In this document: in pieces, positions 53,986 through 64,000 of the stretch
How the letters are laid out: the number at the start of each line of letters is the position of its first letter
Position numbering within the stretch: the first letter of the stretch is position 1
From: Anoplopoma fimbria
Taxonomy: Eukaryota > Chordata > Actinopteri > Perciformes > Anoplopomatidae
DNA length: 64,000 bases
Direction of reading: 5' to 3'
Assembly (NCBI RefSeq): GCF_027596085.1
Contig: NC_072464.1
Location: forward strand, 12,094,124-12,158,123
Notes under the pieces: generated by a model
Seen by the model: only the letters and a program-made list of their open reading frames with translations
Told to the model about the DNA's origin: nothing
Database searches by the model: none
Position numbers and translations under genes: made by a program

Positions 53986-56900
53986 TCATGTCATGAATAA
54001 TGTTATAATTTTCTTTTTTAAATATATATTATTATTTATAATTTGGTTATATAGGTCGATACGATTTGAAAAGCCAAAGTTTTGTGTCCTAGTAGATTCA
54101 CAAAAAACACTTACACTTTTCAAATGGTTTAAAACCTAAATATATAACAACTTCTAAAATACCCTCTTTAATCATACATTGAAGAAGATGTTTTAACTTG
54201 CACGTTATGTCTCTCCTCAGTGTTTTTAATTTCATGTTGTAAACACAACAGCATAATTGTCAGTTATACTTTAAAATGCATTAGTGTTAACAGTAAAATA
54301 CATGACACTATGCCATGAAGTGTATCCCACTGCAGAGAGTGAAGCCTTGCTGTACTGACAGCAACAGTAATCCTTGCAGCTCCACACACCCAGCAGTGTT
54401 TCAGAGCAGCTCTTATCTCCTCTGCAGCTGCTGCAGATTTGAGCAGAGCTGAGCAGCAGCTTCCACTTCCCACAGAGGATCTTCACACTTGAACATCCAC
54501 AGATAGACCCGCTCTGTACCACAGCACACTTTAACGCTCCGCTACCAATCTGGCTGTAGCCTTGCCTGGACATCCAACTCAAGATTTAGTATGGCTGACA
54601 CAGTCCAACTGTTTACTGCTGGAGGCTACAGTACCGATTAATTTGTCAGCTACAGACATGCACAGTATAGATGTCCTCAAGCTGTGCAAGGGAACTGGAA
54701 TGTGTACCATGTCAGGCAGTGGTATATATATATACATACCATATTATATTGATTATACTTAGGCACTGTGTGTGTGTTACAGTCAAACGAGAGATGTGAA
54801 ACTGTTTCTAGGAAAAGGATGGTTTTACTTTCCTAGCAGCTTTCTGCTTGTTCCAGACAGTTTCCTAGACACAGGGGCTGTAGAAAGATACTCTGCTGCA
54901 CCTAATGACTCGGCAATCCTCAGTCTGAACTTAATAATTCATCACCAGGAGAGTATACTGTGAGCTTGTTGCTGAATACAGAGCAGAAACTCAAGCAAAC
55001 GTGGGGGGGGGCCTCAAACTTGCTGTTAGCATCTGGCCCCTTTTTCACTAGATAGTTCTACATGGAGTGACAGACACAAGGTTGGACTCAAACCATGGAC
55101 CATGTAGTTACATGGTTGACTGACAGGACACTTCCTGGTTTAACATTTTTGGAGTGTTTCAGAGTGCTGCCTCTGCCCCAGGCTTTTTATTAGTCCCAGC
55201 CATTCCATGCTCATTCATCTCTTGTGATTAGATGATACACCACCGGTCTCCTCACAATGAACATAACCAGCTGTAGCTCCTCATGGGCATTCCTCTAACA
55301 AGTACATTTGATTTAATCTCAACGTCTTGAATCAAAAATTCGCATTGGAGGACTTCATTTCTATTAGGATCTATTTTTTCACAGCGTGTTTTTGTTTTCA
55401 TATTTGTAAGAATTGCCTATTGACTGCAAGGTCTGATCTGGACTATTTTTCCACTATTATATGTGATATAAAAGCTTAATATTACCCCTTGAATCAGGAT
55501 TCATGCATATAGCAATCCATGTTTTGTCTGTATCTCTAATGTCTTCATCAAATAGAAGCTAAATACTTAAAAACAATAACAACCTGGTTTATGATATAAC
55601 GATTTCTGCAAACTTTGCTTTAATTACCATCAAGGTACAACACCCTTACAGCAGCATTGTCTCAGCTTCCTTACATGGACAATAAAAATGAGTGTCCTTA
55701 GGGCAAACGATTTATGATCACCAGCTGTTACATTTCAAACAATGTCTGCTTTAGTCGACGTGCATCCTTGTTCACTTTGTCGAACTCCTATTTGATAAGT
55801 TACCCTCTTAGTATAACTGGCAGCAATAATTAAAAACTGGTTGCGCCAAAAGTTATAATTAATTCTTGAGAGAACAAATACATTTTTGTTTTCCATCGGA
55901 CTTTATTCATTTCTATATTAGGAAAGGACTTTGTAACACAGAATTGTATAAATAGTGAATAGTGTTGTTACTATGTCATCATTTATGCCCATATTATTCA
56001 CACTGAATAGTAGTATGAAAGTGCTATGTCCACATTTGGGCTCACACAGCATTTGAGTGTAATCAGCGCTCAGAGTCCAAAAAAAAGAGTTAAAGTTAAA
56101 GAGAATATCTATTGCTTCTTTCCTACACAGCCTCAGAACTGGGATTCATGACTTTGCAGCTTTACCAGTTTTACACTAGATTGCTTCTTGTTATTTTACA
56201 TAGTAAGCCTAAAAACCCTCTTTGCAGTGACAGAAGAGTTCAGACCTGATCCGAGGTGTTAGAAAAGGGATAAACCAAAGAGGAGATGTATTTCCTAATG
56301 GATCAATAGGCATAATTAACTTCTTGTCCCTCCCTCCCCCAGCATCTCCCTAACATTCCCTCTCTCTCTCTCTTTCTTACTGAATCCCCTCATCTACCCA
56401 GCTGCTTTCCTGCGCCGCTCCTATGATCGTACACTCAAATGTAGTTCAGTGTGTCAAGCACTACTGAAATATTAACACAGCAGCAGGCAGGAATGCGTGC
56501 AAGCATTTACTGCTTAGTGCACCATCATGATGTAAGGGATCACCCCACTTTCTCCATGTGTGTTTATGTGTTTGTATGGGTGTGCCTGTGCCAGCCCCTT
56601 TAATGTGACTTATTAGAAGGTGAAAGTTTCTCTCATGGTCCATTACTAAAAAGGATTCCAGATAGCTGCTAGCATGTTTTTGTTACTTAGCTTAATGGAG
56701 GTCAGTGCAGCTGCTGCCAGTGGGACTTACTGTATTTCAGTGGCTACAGCATGTGCATGCCACTGTGACGAGCAGGATTTCTCTTTGACAATTCCCATTA
56801 AAATCATAAGGGGTTTTTGAGTGTGCGAGTTGCAGCTGCAGGAAGGGAAAAAGCAGTGATAAATAAACCAAGATGTTTCCTTGTTTGCTCCCCCTTTTCC

Positions 56901-57539
56901 TGACAATCAGAGGGTGAAACATGGGCAACCTACATCAGGTCAAATCATCTGTTTTCCAAAATCTTTTGACACAGTTGTAGCCCACAGCTGGATCTATATT
57001 TTCGGTTTTAAAATAAGGATTATGTTAACCCAAAAGTGAGTTTGCAAATGCCCTGCAGAAAGCCGAGCCGTTTTTCAAGATAACACCTTTTTACAACATA
57101 TTTCCTGCTTTTTCCTGCTTTGCCATCTTTTGTCTTCCTCATTGGAGTCCTGAAACATTTTATTCAAAGGCCACACTAGCGGATGTATCATTCCCTGGCA
57201 TTTAAAAAGTCTGTGTATGATAAAAAATGTTGTTGTTCCACTCCCAATGTATCTGTGTACTTGGCAGAAAGGCCAGCTTGTGATCAAGCAGCAGCTAATC
57301 TTTTACAGGAAAAAAACCTCCCTATTTGATGTCTAGGCCTAAAAAGTTTAAATCCTCCCATGTCCTTGATATGTTTTGTAAACAGAGGTTTCTTTGAGAC
57401 TTGAGTCAGGTCACAGGATTTTCCACCAGAATTGATTATATTGCAGTAAATGTGTCTTTTTATTAAATAATTTTTCATGAAGTATTTAATGGACAAATTA
57501 ACAGATTTTGCTTTCATTTTGTATTTTTTTATTGCAACA

Positions 57540-57960
57540 TATGCTGCTTTCTACTGCATATGACATGTCAGCCACTCAGTGTGATTCATCCATTTCTGCC
57601 AGTGGCTCTGGTTTCTCGGCTGAACTAAATAAGCATTCAGCCATATTGCTGTTTGCCTGACCATGGAATCAGACTCTCCCTCTGGATATAAGAGTGCATT
57701 ATTGTAACCCATTTATTTCACAATTATTCATCCGGCTCCCAAAAGGAGTCTCCTTTTGCTGTGAAAAAAATGAAAAGGATTAATTCAATTAATTTCATGT
57801 GTAGTCAAATCTACATTATGCAAATGTGGGAATGAAAAGAATGAGGATAGGAAAGAATTAAGAAATGCACATAGTGGCTTTAGAGGAGAATGAGCTAGTG
57901 ACTTGTCGAGTGAGACAGATGCACATGCAAGCTTGCGTTGCACCGAAGCTCAGCATTGGT
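57540..57960. other. possible conserved non-coding element upstream of the alternative dock9 exon
   Basis: Unique AT-rich sequence with TTATTTCACAATTATTCATC, ATTAATTCAATTAATTTCAT and CCAAAAGGAGTCTCCTTTTG (imperfect palindrome), ending shortly before the alternative first exon. Could be promoter-proximal control DNA. Confidence 0.3.
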
Positions 57961-58019
57961 TGAAGCTGCAGCAGAGCTCACACAGCATCCTTCATCCCCC
58001 CCATCCCTCTCTCTCTGCT

Positions 58020-58311
58020 CTACCTCACTCACTTACTCACTGGATCTCGTCTGCTGACTGAGGTATTCATACAAGCACAGACCGGGGCAGCTAGGAGTCT
58101 GTATGTGCATACATTTTTCTTCCAGCCGTCCTTCTTGGCTCTCCTCTCTGGAACTTTTTTTGCCTGGACACCAGCGCTATCTCCCGTGGTCAGGAGCCGT
58201 GGATTTGCGGGTCAGAGTTAGAGATCATGGACCAGGGAGGAGCAGGGGACAATCAAGGAAACTGGGTCACCGGCAGTCTCTCCTAACTGATGCCTGCCTG
58301 GACCTGGAGGG
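58020..58311 (+). promoter_or_regulatory. dock9: 5' UTR/promoter region of the alternative dock9 first exon
   Basis: Pyrimidine-rich (CTCTCTCT near 58007) then GC-richer sequence. Upstream ATGs at 58103 (78-codon frame that runs past the main ATG in another frame), 58227 (19 codons) and 58290 (overlapping) would depress translation if included in the mRNA. The transcription start is not determined. Confidence 0.35.
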
Positions 58312-58480
58312 ATGGGGTGCACCACCAGCACGGTTGTGATTGACGGGCTGCGTACCGTTTTAGAGAGGAACTGTAGTGGCTACATCTGTAAGGGAGCAGC
58401 TGAGCCCATTGGGCCATCTGAGGCTGAGCGAGCGCTGAGTCGGAGAGAGTCGCGTGCATTTCCAACGCCGAGAGTACTGA

Positions 58481-58482
<2 letters not shown>
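58312..58482 (+). CDS. dock9: candidate alternative first exon of dock9 with acylation-type N-terminus
   Basis: An open frame of 57 codons starting MGCTTSTVVIDGLRTVLERN, then CSGYICKGAAEPIGPSEAER, and ending TPRVLK at AAG|GT in phase 0, the same exit phase as the exon at 38802. Gly2 with Ser6 fits the N-myristoylation consensus, and Cys3 is a likely palmitoylation site. The position, 19.4 kb inside dock9 intron 1 on the same strand, makes an alternative promoter of dock9 the simplest reading. I also have an uncertain memory of an MGCTTS-type N-terminus in this family. The donor is the first GT of a GT microsatellite. It could instead be the first exon of an unrelated gene to the right. Confidence 0.65.

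Positions 58483-58514
<32 letters not shown>
58483..58514. repeat. (GT)n microsatellite abutting the splice donor of the alternative dock9 exon
   Basis: About 16 GT units begin at the first intron base after AAG at 58482. Confidence 0.95.
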
Positions 58515-58516
<2 letters not shown>

Positions 58517-58569
58517 ACACAATATGTTTAGTATTGTGCTGTTCATTACATTCAAATGGACAGAATCTA

Positions 58570-58860
58570 TATTAGAGCTGAAAGTATAGAACATTTTCAT
58601 AATCAATTATCGTTTTGTCTTTGACATACCATAAAATGCCTTTACAATTACCCAGAGCCCGATGTAACATCTTAAAAATATTGTTTTGTCCGAATATCAG
58701 TCCAAAAAACATGTTCAGTATTCTTTAATACAGAACAGAGAAAAGCATAAATCCTTATATTTTGAAAAGCATGAAAGCGGTGAATATTTTGCACTCTGCC
58801 TTGATAAATTATTTAAATTTGCCCAAAAAGTTGACTGATTGTTTCAGCCCTAAACTACAC
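58570..58860 (+). repeat. dispersed repeat, 'ATTAATCxATTAAT' family, diverged copy
   Basis: TTTCATAATCAATTATCG, TTACCCAGAGCCCGATGTAA, TTTTGTCCGAATATCAGTCC and GACTGATTGTTTCAGCCC follow the family order. Confidence 0.6.
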
Positions 58861-59012
58861 ATTATAAAACTGTAGCTCAGTGAGACCCCTTCTCCTTTTA
58901 GTACAACACCATATGCCACTCAATTGGCTGTACATTTCCTTTCAAACTATTTTTTTTCTGTCTCATAATGCTGCTGTATCATAAAACTAGTGATGAGACA
59001 GTAGCAAATGAT

Positions 59013-59120
59013 CATTAATGAGAAGCTGGAACCAGCAAATGTTTAGCATTTTTTATCGATAATTTCAAATAGTTGTTGATTCATTTTCAACCCATCGACT
59101 ATTGTACACATTGTTTCATC
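59013..59120 (+). repeat. dispersed repeat, 3' part of the same family
   Basis: AATGAGAAGCTGGAACCAGC, AAATGTTTAGCATTTTTTAT, CGATAATTTCAAATAGTTGT. With the copy at 58570 it may be one insertion broken by about 150 bp. Confidence 0.55.
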
Positions 59121-60344
59121 ACTAGCATATACTGTTCCGCTGAGCATATACAGCCACAGCCATGTATGATGTGATGTCTTTAAATGCCTAAAAATTCCTT
59201 CTGTAGAACTGTGTCTAAATGGGTCTTTTACTTTGACAATGATTCCTTTCCTGGTTTCTTATTTAGATGGATAATGCAGGACATGACTATGATAAATTAT
59301 TCATATGTTAATGATATTCGTATATGTACAGTCTGTGCAGGTTTGAAAAGTGCAACCATTTTTTCCATATTGACACAAAACTACACCTGCTGGTGTTAAT
59401 TTTGCTGGCACCGCATTAATGGTTTTCATATTTGACAGATGCAGCTCCAGCAATAATAATAATACTCATCATCATTCTCATGTCAGCCTTGTGTATTTGT
59501 ACCCACGAGTGTTAACAGTATAAAATGTAGGGCAGTGGGAGGCTGGGAGGCTGGGAGTGATCTTGCCTCTCACTAAGCGCTGCTGCATGGGTTAAAGCCT
59601 CTGTGGGCCGGGATGTGGGGGTGAGGGTGGGGGGGACAGAGGTCTCTGTGTCTGCTGGTAATCAATCACCGCTCTTCATCTGTGAACTGGCGGGCTTCTT
59701 GGCAGGGCTTCTGCTGCTCCGTACCAGCTTGTCTTGCCCTTATTGTTTGTGTTTACTTACTGTACTGTGTGTGCATGTGTGATGTCCCCTTCCCGTCGCT
59801 GGTTCATCAGATTCACAGCAGAGAGCACAATGACAGTGGCTCCGGCTGAGAGCAGGGAATTAGGTCAAGGGCAATGGTTGCTCCTCTTGGCTCAGGGAAG
59901 GTCTTATCATCCAGACAGGGTCAACTAATCCTCTGACAGCATTTAGCAGTCTTACAAATCAATAGTTAAATGTGTGCAGGAGGTGTGGTTTGCTTGACAC
60001 GCTTTTGTCAAAGTGCAACTGTACGGCAGTCGAAGTCAAAGACTAAATACATCAATGAATAACGCTTAGTTGAATTATGAGAATACAGTTCATAATATAT
60101 ATAAAGCGTAATCCTTTTCCTCATCCTCAAATCGGTTGATACAACAAATTAGCTCTTGTATAGGATACTATACTTATTAGTATTATTATTAGTGAGTTAT
60201 TTTTCACCTGCTTGTTTTATTTTTCAGCTCCTTGGCATTTTTTTTACATCAGGCTTAAAGTCAATCTGTAAACCTTTAATTTAGCAAGCTACCTTTGTTA
60301 GCATTAGCTGCTGGAAAAATGCTTCACGTATTACAGCAGTTAAT

Positions 60345-60373
60345 TTGTGTGTGTGTGTGTGTAATTTGTGTGT

Positions 60374-60436
<63 letters not shown>

Positions 60437-60448
60437 GCGTGTGTGTAA
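60345..60448. repeat. (GT)n microsatellite, compound, about 100 bp
   Basis: GT units broken by AATTTGTGTGTGG and by CGTGTGCG near the end. Confidence 0.95.
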
Positions 60449-60534
60449 CATCAGTGGAGCAATCAAGAGGAATGTAGATAGCTTACCTGAACATATGAGT
60501 GACTAATGTTAAACATACTGGCATTCTTTCTTTA

Positions 60535-60556
60535 TACATACATACATACATACTTA
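60535..60556. repeat. short (CATA)n microsatellite
   Basis: Five CATA units read directly. Confidence 0.9.
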
Positions 60557-60969
60557 CTTCATGAAACTACACCAGCAAGCCAGTATATTACTGTTTTTAA
60601 TAATGCTACTGCTGAAGCTAATAAACTTTTGTAACAGTAGATGAAGCATTTAAAACTGTTTTACTGATTGATATTGTTTGTTTTGTGGCACCACTGTGGG
60701 ATATAGGGCTCCATGTCGTATTCTGTAGACTCTGACTTTAACTTTCTACAAGAATATCTAAAATTGAGCAGCAGCCGGAGCAGTCTTTTCTGTATTGGAT
60801 GTTGTTCCTAGTCACTATTTGCACCTTTTTAATCCATTAGGCCTGGTTATAAAAAAGATTTAAACCATTATGTTTGCCCTTTTAATTCCTTCTGATTGCA
60901 GCAGGTCATTATTTCTGGGAATTTAAAATCGAGATGATGCAGTTAAAGGCCAGGCACAGACTTGCTTAT

Positions 60970-61075
60970 ACACACACACACTCACACTCACACTCACACT
61001 CACACTCACACTCACACTCACACTCACACACAAACACAAACACACTCACACACAAACACAAACACACTCACACAA
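60970..61075. repeat. (CACTCA)n hexamer array with (CACAAA) variants
   Basis: About eight CACTCA units followed by CACACAAACACAAA blocks that themselves repeat once. Confidence 0.93.
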
Positions 61076-64000
61076 ACAAAGCTGTCTATGTGAGGCTGAT
61101 CTTTACTCTTGAGGCATGGAGTAATTAAAAGACCTGATTTGGCTTTTTCACTGCACTGTTATTTCACTAGCTGATTGCAACAGCTCTGCCTATTCCTTCC
61201 TCATCGAAAGTCTAATCTCATGGGTCTCCTCAAGAAGTGATCTGCCTTCAGAAATAAATGTACATTTGAGATAATGCATCAATGTGTATGCTATTGTAAT
61301 TTGATAGTGTCACGTTTTGCTCTCGCTCTCCAGCAAGCTCTCAAGAATACCTTTGAGTTTTCATGAATGGTCATTCTTTGCTTTCACAAAGGTTCAGTTT
61401 CCTTCCTTTTATTTCTATGAAATGTTTTAATTTTTTAACAGAAAAAAGAGGTCTGTTGTTGGGGAGAAAGAAAGATATTTTGGCGACATCAGCAATGTTG
61501 CATATAAAAGTGCCTTTTATCCGATGATGTTTTGGGAGTAATGCTTCAAACTTAGGTGGTGATGGTTTTTCGTTCAATGAACCATGCCTAATGAGTCAAT
61601 TATGCTATGTTTATAAGTACCTTGTTTTGGAGAGTTTATGAAATACTTCACCAGATCTGCATGTCATCAACCACAAACTTTTTACAGATTAAATCCATTT
61701 AATAGATTTAATTACTTGACTTATGCTCTCCTTTCCTCTCTGGCTAAGATGCGTCATACTCTTGGTATAAACATGTGTGTTTAATATGACATTGTGAAAT
61801 CTATTCTCATTATATGGAGGATGAAACACTACTTATTCATTGAGAAATAGATATTGTGATCAAAAAGTAAACTTAAAAACCTAGCCTTTTCTGGAAATTA
61901 ATAAATAAATGTCTATAATTTTATATTACATTTCAACAAATGTACCTTTCATGGGGAAACACATCTGCATTAATACATGTTTTACTTTATATTTTTTACA
62001 TTGCTAATTTTTTTTGTGTGGTCGCTTGTCCCAAACTCACTATATAGCGAGACTGGTCCCAATTAATTAGTAGTAATTTATTTATTATTCATTATTTAAC
62101 AATTTACTTATTCAATTATACATTTTTGTAAATGTAAATCAACTTTAATTTGTCAGAATGAGAAGGGTGTATGTGGCCTTATGCAGCGGCTTAGAGAAAA
62201 AGGGCTCTACACAGTGTCCTTTTTTTCAGAGCCATCCAACTTTTTTGTGAGGCCGCTCCGAGTGCTTTTCTTCCAAAGGAAAGCACTACATGGACAGACT
62301 TCTTAAGTCACTTGTAGTCCTAATTTCTCATATACAATACAGAACAGTCAGTATCAGTGCATAAACATTTAGTGTGCTCCGCTGATGTTTTGTCTTTGAT
62401 ATTGCTCTGAAGGTGTAACATTTGATAACCAGCATTACACACACACTTGGATCATAGGACATTGACAATCAATAAGCTCACCCTCCCTACAGCTTTCATT
62501 TCTCAGCTTAATGGATTTACATTAAAACAACAACACAATTTGCATGGCGACAGGGTTGTTTTTCTTGGTGATTGCTTCCTTCTTTTGAGACGTTTCAGCC
62601 ACCCTGACGTTGCTCTGAGGAGGGCTTCAGACGTCACATCATTGATGTGTTTGTGTGTGTTGCTGTGATGCTGACTGATACTGGAACATTATGTCCAGCA
62701 CTCACATACTTAAAAGACTTTCTGGCCCACAGATTCAACGACAGCATTAAACATATTCAATATTGTTAGTTACATTTAAGGCCTGCATGGATCAATATAG
62801 CTGTCCTAAATTCTCGTCTGTCGGCTTGTCTTGGCTTTTAAGTATTGTAACAATGATACATATAGATTGTATTACCGTGTGTACTGTTCAGTTACTCAAG
62901 ACTCTGTTGCGTGAGACGACTGTCTTTGCCTAATGAATACATCCTGTTATTTCTGATGCCATTGTATCCCACGTCCGACTACGGTAACGTTATTAGCAGA
63001 CGGTATAGACGTGGTGTGGTGTCCTTCTTACCTCCATGTTAAAATCTCATTCTCAACTCACAGTCCAGTACTCTCTGGGTGATTGGCTGCAGGATGGTGG
63101 GTCCTGGTGCTGCTGCTGTAGCGGGGCGGCGAGGGGTGGACGTGTTTTTGTTACATTCCAGGTTACACCCTGTTTTGCTTTTGGCTCATGTTGGGAAAGC
63201 CTACTGATTGCATCAAGCCTGTGTTAAGTAACCAGTCATATTCCTCTCCAGGCTGAGAATGACAACTTGATAGATGTGAAAAGAAAAAAAAAAAAGAAGT
63301 GTGTAGAAGTTACACAACAATAAACTATTGAGCATGACTGTAATGTTCTTAAACAACAGTATGCTTAAAAGTTATGACAAATGCTTTCCTATAGTGAGTC
63401 TGGTCAGCATTGCATCAGGGGTAGAAATGTAAATAGAGCTCTATTACTCTTTGACATATATTGTGCTAACAACACTGTTATTAAATATAATTTGCTTAAT
63501 GTATAATTATATAAAGATACATTACATCATTTGATCATGTGCAAGATGATGTTGTCTAGTGGATTTAAATTAATTCCTTTGTTAGTTTCTTCTCTCCAGT
63601 TTTTTGTCATTAAATGACTAAGATAATTAAAACCAGCATAAGTCTAAACTGGCTTTAGAGGACAAAACCAGAACCTTTTGATAATCATAGCCCAAAAAAC
63701 GGCCAGATTGATTTTCATCCCTTTGTATGTATTCATCAGTGAAATAACTTTTTGTACAAATGTTCAATTCATTCCTTTACACTGAGCAAAGGGCATATTC
63801 AACTGCATTTGCGCATTATACACTTTTTCCAAAACATCCTGTCGATCTGTTTCTGGGAACACTTTTTTGTGTCAACTGTTTGTTCGGCCACTAAAAGGGC
63901 TCAGTGGGTCTTCCTGCTCAGACCCAAATGCCAACTTGTCTCAAAGAAATAATTTTTTATTGGTTTCCAGGGATAAATCTGCATAACATTTCAGGGTCTG

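Larger units (their letters stand above)
38919..58311. other. dock9: dock9 intron 1 (first exon to alternative first exon)
   Basis: 19.4 kb with no recognised coding exon on either strand. It holds a 21-bp minisatellite, MITE-like elements, repeat fragments, a 22-bp-arm hairpin and several unique blocks (for example 45880-46075, 49410-49720 and 57540-57960). Confidence 0.6.
58483..64000. other. right end of window, dock9 intron; no further exon recognised
   Basis: I looked for the shared second dock9 exon (KPKLIEPLDYENV-like) and did not see it. The region holds repeats and microsatellites listed separately; 61100-64000 is otherwise plain AT-rich sequence. Confidence 0.55.

Noticed and set aside
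61000..64000. Search for the second exon of dock9
   Set aside because: No frame resembling KPKLIEPLDYENV was seen, so the exon is presumed beyond the window.

Overview
The window is from a vertebrate genome, almost certainly a spiny-rayed (percomorph) teleost fish. The genes are split into short exons with GT/AG introns. CA/GT microsatellites are dense. Several short interspersed repeats have the look of families common in fish genomes; I recognise these by eye and could not search for them.

Two genes are supported, both on the + strand. Positions 13392-36311 carry 25 coding exons of farp1 (FERM, ARHGEF and pleckstrin domain protein 1). Spliced together they give one open frame of 982 codons plus stop, and every junction phase agrees. 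The order is FERM, FERM-adjacent (FA) region, Ser/Pro-rich linker, DH (RhoGEF), PH1, inter-PH linker and PH2. About 55-60 N-terminal residues are missing. Their exon or exons should lie upstream of the window, so 1-13391 is best read as a farp1 intron.

The second gene is dock9 (zizimin-1 type Cdc42 exchange factor), represented only by alternative first exons. One, at 38802-38918, encodes the classical N-terminus. A second candidate, at 58312-58482, encodes a different N-terminus starting MGCTTS, with the look of a myristoylation/palmitoylation signal. Both end in phase 0, so either could join the same downstream exon. The rest of dock9 lies beyond the right edge. farp1 therefore sits head-to-tail with dock9, about 2.5 kb from stop codon to start codon. 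Both proteins are Rho-family GEF regulators of the actin cytoskeleton.

Two structures in farp1 stand out. First, exon 11 does not end where the full-length protein needs it to: the frame runs on for 318 codons past the inferred donor to a stop at 21233-21235, which would give a FERM-FA protein without any GEF module. Second, two exons before PH2 (31683-31846 and 33808-33944) have identical entry and exit phases, similar ends, and cannot both be included in frame. They look like a duplicated, mutually exclusive pair that changes the inter-PH linker.

The rest is introns and spacers holding microsatellites, a 21-bp minisatellite, fold-back elements with perfect arms, MITE-like elements, repeat fragments and some unique AT-rich blocks that could be conserved regulatory DNA. 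No tRNA, rRNA, CRISPR or intact autonomous transposon was recognised.
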